From NCBI GenBank assembly GCA_013203015.1, contig JABMPO010000071.1, forward strand, positions 1-16,691: DNA of 16,691 nucleotides. Reading direction: 5' to 3'. The notes below the pieces were generated by a model. It saw only the letters and a list, made by a program, of their open reading frames with translations. It had not been told where the DNA came from and made no database searches. The position numbers and the translations under genes were made by a program. The number at the start of each line of letters is the position of its first letter. Within the stretch, counting starts at the first letter, position 1. This DNA comes from Fidelibacterota bacterium (lineage in GTDB: Bacteria; Fidelibacterota; Marinisomatia; Marinisomatales; TCS56). Positions 13,867 through 16,691 of this stretch are shown here, in pieces.

Positions 13867-15365
13867 TGCAATTCCTGGCTGCGCCCATTGCTTTTCCAAC
13901 TGGAAATTGATTTGTGATTATTCTTTAACTCTGACTTTTTATTAACGGTTGTTTGGTGAACGGCCGCTGCGATACCAAGGATATTACGTTTGTGCTCAAT
14001 ATTAGAAAATTTATGCTTTCGAATTTCTTCAATTTGATCGGTAATGAAATGAGTATCGTAAACTCCGGATAGAAATTGCTGATTTTCCATGATCGCCAGA
14101 CAAAATGGTATAACGGTTTCCAGTCCAACGATGTGAAATTCAGACAGCGCCCGGTGCATGCCGGAAATTGCGCCAGCTCTGGTTGAGCCATGAACAATTA
14201 ATTTACCGAGCAGCGGGTCGTAATAGGGCGTGACTTCCTCGCCAACCCGTAACCCATGATCAAGGCGAACACCGAATCCATCAGGCAGCACTAATTCATG
14301 AATTGTACCAACTGAGGGAGCGAAATTATTATAACCGTCTTCAGCATAGATCCGGCATTCAATGGCATGACCATGGAAACTGATATCCTGCTGAGTATGT
14401 TCGAGTTTATCCCCATAAGCGATATTAATCTGTTGGCGTACAAGATCGATTCCGGTTATCAGCTCGGTTACCGGGTGCTCCACCTGCAGCCGGGTGTTCA
14501 TTTCCAGAAAATAATAATTATGGTGTGTGTCAACCAGAAATTCGACTGTGCCAGCACCCGTATAATTGACCGCTTTGGTTAACTCGACAGCTTTATCCAA
14601 CATAACTTGGCGTAATTTATCATCGATAAATGGTGATGGTGATTCCTCAATAATTTTCTGATAGCGGCGCTGAATCGAACATTCCCGTTCCCCCAGGGCG
14701 ATACAATTCCCATGTTGATCAGCCAGAATCTGGATTTCAATATGGTGGGGCTTCTCCAAATATTTTTCTATGTAAACGCGGTCATCTGCGAAAGAAGAAA
14801 TGGCCTCGGAGCGGGCGCGATCCAGTAAATCGAGCAAATCTTTTTCGTCGTATACAATTCGCATGCCCTTACCACCACCACCACCGGCAGCCTTTATGAG
14901 TACAGGATAGCCAATTTCCCGGGCAATTAAATGGGGATCATCATTATCGTTCAGGGGTCGTTCCAATCCGGGTACCACCGGGACTCCGGCTTTGAGGGCT
15001 GTTTGTCGGGCTAATGTTTTATCGCCCATTTCCCGAATTGCTTCGGCTGGCGGTCCAATCCAACTGATGCCTTTATTAGTGATTGCATTGGCAAATCTGA
15101 TGCTTTCAGATAAGAATCCATAGCCGGGATGGATTGCTTCAGCGCCGGATTGCTCAGCAATTTCTAAAATCCGTTCCGTATTCAAATAACTTTCCGAGGC
15201 GGGTGGAGAGCCCAGATAATAGGCTTCGTCGGCCATCAAAATATGAGGAGCTGTCCGGTCCGCAGCGGAATATACTCCAATCGTTTTAATCCCCATTTCC
15301 CGGCAGGTACGTATTACCCTGATCGCAATCTCTCCCCGATTCGCTACCAAAATCTTTTTATACAT
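13863..15365 (-). CDS. accC: Biotin carboxylase subunit of an acyl-CoA (probably propionyl-CoA) carboxylase
   Basis: This 500-residue ATP-grasp enzyme carboxylates protein-bound biotin using bicarbonate and ATP. ILVANRGEIAIR opens the protein. Lys116, Lys159 and the Gly-rich loop after it (AAGGGGGKG, 159-167) bind ATP; His209, Glu288, Arg292 and Glu296 (FLEMNTRLQVEHPVTE) are the catalytic residues and fall at the same numbers as in E. coli AccC. The C-terminus runs about 50 residues past the AccC length (from about 450: KRNILGIAAAVHQTT, then a polar tail), as in acyl-CoA carboxylase alpha chains. That and the nearby mutase favour propionyl-CoA over acetyl-CoA as the final substrate (inference). 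The carboxyltransferase subunit is not in the window. The start has no clear Shine-Dalgarno, and a small hairpin abuts the ATG. Confidence 0.93.
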   Translation of the reverse strand: MYKKILVANRGEIAIRVIRTCREMGIKTIGVYSAADRTAPHILMADEAYYLGSPPASESYLNTERILEIAEQSGAEAIHPGYGFLSESIRFANAITNKGISWIGPPAEAIREMGDKTLARQTALKAGVPVVPGLERPLNDNDDPHLIAREIGYPVLIKAAGGGGGKGMRIVYDEKDLLDLLDRARSEAISSFADDRVYIEKYLEKPHHIEIQILADQHGNCIALGERECSIQRRYQKIIEESPSPFIDDKLRQVMLDKAVELTKAVNYTGAGTVEFLVDTHHNYYFLEMNTRLQVEHPVTELITGIDLVRQQINIAYGDKLEHTQQDISFHGHAIECRIYAEDGYNNFAPSVGTIHELVLPDGFGVRLDHGLRVGEEVTPYYDPLLGKLIVHGSTRAGAISGMHRALSEFHIVGLETVIPFCLAIMENQQFLSGVYDTHFITDQIEEIRKHKFSNIEHKRNILGIAAAVHQTTVNKKSELKNNHKSISSWKSNGRSQELQ

Positions 15366-15380
15366 GCTTAAAACTAAGCA
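15364..15380 (-). promoter_or_regulatory. Small hairpin abutting the biotin carboxylase start codon
   Basis: In the mRNA of the minus strand, GCUUA and UAAGC (15379-15375 and 15370-15366) pair around a four-base loop, extendable by one U-A pair that uses the A of the AUG. It occupies the place where a Shine-Dalgarno would sit. With five or six mostly A-U pairs it is weak, so any effect on initiation is speculative. Confidence 0.3.
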
Positions 15381-15415
15381 GTTTCCAATTTGCGAAAAAG
15401 TTATATTCTGTACCT

Positions 15416-15955
15416 ATGAAAATACCATTTAGAACCAGGTTGTTGATTTGGTGGCTACGGAAAGGCCATCAACAAAAACAATCTGAAAGCGGAAGATTGG
15501 CTTTCAGAAATGGAGGTGTTGGCTTAAAAAGAGTAATAATTATATTCCCCGAAAATGAATCTGACATCCGGATTGCCCGGTATTTTTTAAAATCAATTTT
15601 AAATAATGATGAAATTGAAATAGTTATTTTAGGAAAAGGTCAATTAGCCTACGCTGATCACACTGATGGAAAAGTAAAAGTACAAAAATATTGTGATGGA
15701 GATTTTACCTTTTGGGGAGGTGTGAAGACTGCCAGTCTTAATAAATTATTTCCTGATCCATTAGATGCGATTATTGATTTGAATTCAGAGTTCAATATCC
15801 AAACGGCAATGATTACCAGATTTTCAAAGGCCGCGCTACGGGTTGGTTTCAAATCGGAGCATTCCTATAATTTTTTTAATATTGAAATAGATCATAAACC
15901 AGAAACCTTTATTGAACGGGGATATATAAGTATCCAAAAATTAATGGGCTTGTAA
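15416..15955 (+). CDS. Uncharacterised small protein, possibly glycosyltransferase-like (GT9/DUF6913 type)
   Basis: The 179-residue protein has a basic, aromatic N-terminus (RLLIWWLRKGHQQK) that could be an amphipathic membrane-associated helix, then a Rossmann-like alpha/beta pattern: strand RVIIIFPENESDI (39-51), helix IARYFLKSIL, strand EIEIVILGKG, a loop, then DAIIDLNSEFNIQTAMITRF and AALRVGFKSEHSYNFFNIEI. The 'strand, D-L, then SKAALRVGF' pattern is reminiscent of the C-terminal half of heptosyltransferase-like proteins and of DUF6913 proteins of Bacteroidota, but I am not sure. No signal peptide is evident. It diverges from the carboxylase gene across 50 bases, with no strong promoter or Shine-Dalgarno visible, and its stop overlaps the next start (TAATG). 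Confidence 0.6.
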   Translation: MKIPFRTRLLIWWLRKGHQQKQSESGRLAFRNGGVGLKRVIIIFPENESDIRIARYFLKSILNNDEIEIVILGKGQLAYADHTDGKVKVQKYCDGDFTFWGGVKTASLNKLFPDPLDAIIDLNSEFNIQTAMITRFSKAALRVGFKSEHSYNFFNIEIDHKPETFIERGYISIQKLMGL

Positions 15956-16691
15956 TGCAGTATTATATTTTTGAAGATCGCCTGGCATTGGATTTTTATC
16001 CATTGACTGTAACTCGTGCCGCGTTTGAGTTGCGCCAGGGGGCCTTTACTTTTATCGAGGGGATCCAAAAACTATTAAATACAAATCGATTATCAGTTTT
16101 TGCCAGGGATGATTTAGCACCTACCTTGCAAGAACGTTATCCACATTCAGATATCAATCCGGTAGAGGTTAAAGAAGGTGTCTGGCTTTTAGGCAATGTT
16201 CGGTGGACTGAATCGGCAATCAATAAAATCTGTGCTAACACCGCGGCTGTTTACCGACAGGAAGGACGAATTATCGCAGCAAAATTATCTAAAAAAGATG
16301 GCCGGAATTGGGTTGCTAATGGCGGTCCAATTGCTGGAGAGCCTGACTTTGGCTTGCCTTCTTTGAACTTGGAATTACCGGTAATGCGGTATTTGTGGGA
16401 TTTAATTGAAAGCACTGAAACAGCACTGGAAGATGATGCTCAGTTTTTTGATCTGGGAAACAATGTTCTGGCAGAAGTGAATGGGATCGCCCTGATTAAC
16501 TCTGACCGGATACATATCGCCAATCCTAAGTTTGTAAAGCCCGGAGTTTGTATTGACGCAACTGATGGTCCGGTGATAATTGATGAAGGGGTAGTTATTG
16601 GCGCCGGAGCATCAATATTGGGTCCGGTCTATATTGGTAAAGACTCTCGGATCTCCGCTAACGCAAATATCCGCCCCGGTTCGATTTTCGG
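15955..16691 (+). CDS. GlmU-like sugar nucleotidyltransferase, cut by window end
   Basis: The ATG at 15955 shares its first base with the preceding stop (TAATG), so the two genes are coupled. The frame is open to the right edge (245 codons). The N-terminus reads YIFEDRLALDFYPLTVTRAAFELRQG (split as residues 4-29), matching the 'alternative bacterial GlmU' family, where the L-T-x-T-R-x-x-x-E-L-R-x-G signature replaces the usual Rossmann nucleotide loop. From about residue 190 to the edge there are isoleucine-rich hexapeptide repeats (PVIIDEGVVIGAGASILGPV), the start of a left-handed beta helix. Expected role: UDP-GlcNAc pyrophosphorylase with or without acetyltransferase activity, feeding peptidoglycan and LPS synthesis. 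Exact substrate is inferred from family, not shown. Confidence 0.85.
   Translation, partial: MQYYIFEDRLALDFYPLTVTRAAFELRQGAFTFIEGIQKLLNTNRLSVFARDDLAPTLQERYPHSDINPVEVKEGVWLLGNVRWTESAINKICANTAAVYRQEGRIIAAKLSKKDGRNWVANGGPIAGEPDFGLPSLNLELPVMRYLWDLIESTETALEDDAQFFDLGNNVLAEVNGIALINSDRIHIANPKFVKPGVCIDATDGPVIIDEGVVIGAGASILGPVYIGKDSRISANANIRPGSIF

Overview
The window is about 16.7 kb of chromosome-like bacterial DNA, moderately AT-rich, with tightly packed genes and no rRNA, tRNA, CRISPR array or complete mobile element that I can see. No gene fixes the taxonomy. A GlmU-like nucleotidyltransferase of the 'alternative bacterial GlmU' type, a type III pantothenate kinase, lipoproteins with clear lipoboxes and a split propionyl-CoA-carboxylase-like enzyme together suggest a Gram-negative member of the wider FCB (Bacteroidota-related) assemblage, for example Marinimicrobia or Calditrichota. 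That placement is inference with low confidence.

Left part (1-3725). A minus-strand pair encodes a secreted protein cut by the window edge and a lipoprotein of the endonuclease/exonuclease/phosphatase fold; the two overlap by ATGA. Facing away from them is a plus-strand regulatory pair: a small SpoIIAA-like (STAS-fold) protein and a PAS-coiled linker-LuxR HTH transcription factor, with a strong stem-loop in the gap between them. A convergent minus-strand SAM methyltransferase follows.

Middle part (3726-8072). A 276-bp spacer carries a near-perfect 28-bp palindrome. A plus-strand run then encodes a glutaryl-CoA dehydrogenase-like acyl-CoA dehydrogenase, a cation diffusion facilitator with an extra C-terminal domain, and a class V PLP-dependent enzyme. 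Immediately after the stop codon of the last gene sits the 3' part of an ORF6N-domain (phage-type) gene, apparently a truncated remnant. The next spacer ends in nine degenerate tandem heptamers that run into the coaX stop codon.

Right part (8073-15365, minus strand). In transcription order the genes are biotin carboxylase, biotin carboxyl carrier protein, a DjlA-like J-domain protein, methylmalonyl-CoA mutase large subunit, then (after a 141-bp gap with a good promoter) a LysM lipoprotein, a PAP2-like membrane protein, biotin-protein ligase and type III pantothenate kinase. The metabolic theme is propionyl-CoA to succinyl-CoA conversion: a biotin-dependent carboxylase, the mutase, the enzyme that attaches biotin to the carrier, and an enzyme of CoA synthesis. 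The carboxyltransferase subunit, the epimerase and the B12-binding mutase subunit are not in the window.

Far right (15416-16691). Two divergently transcribed plus-strand genes overlap by one base: an unassigned small protein with a possible glycosyltransferase-like fold, and the GlmU-like nucleotidyltransferase, which runs off the end.

I found no clear novel defence or mobile system. The best leads are the J-domain protein translationally coupled to the mutase, the STAS/PAS-LuxR pair with its intergenic hairpin, the heptamer repeat tract, the palindromic element and the ORF6N remnant.
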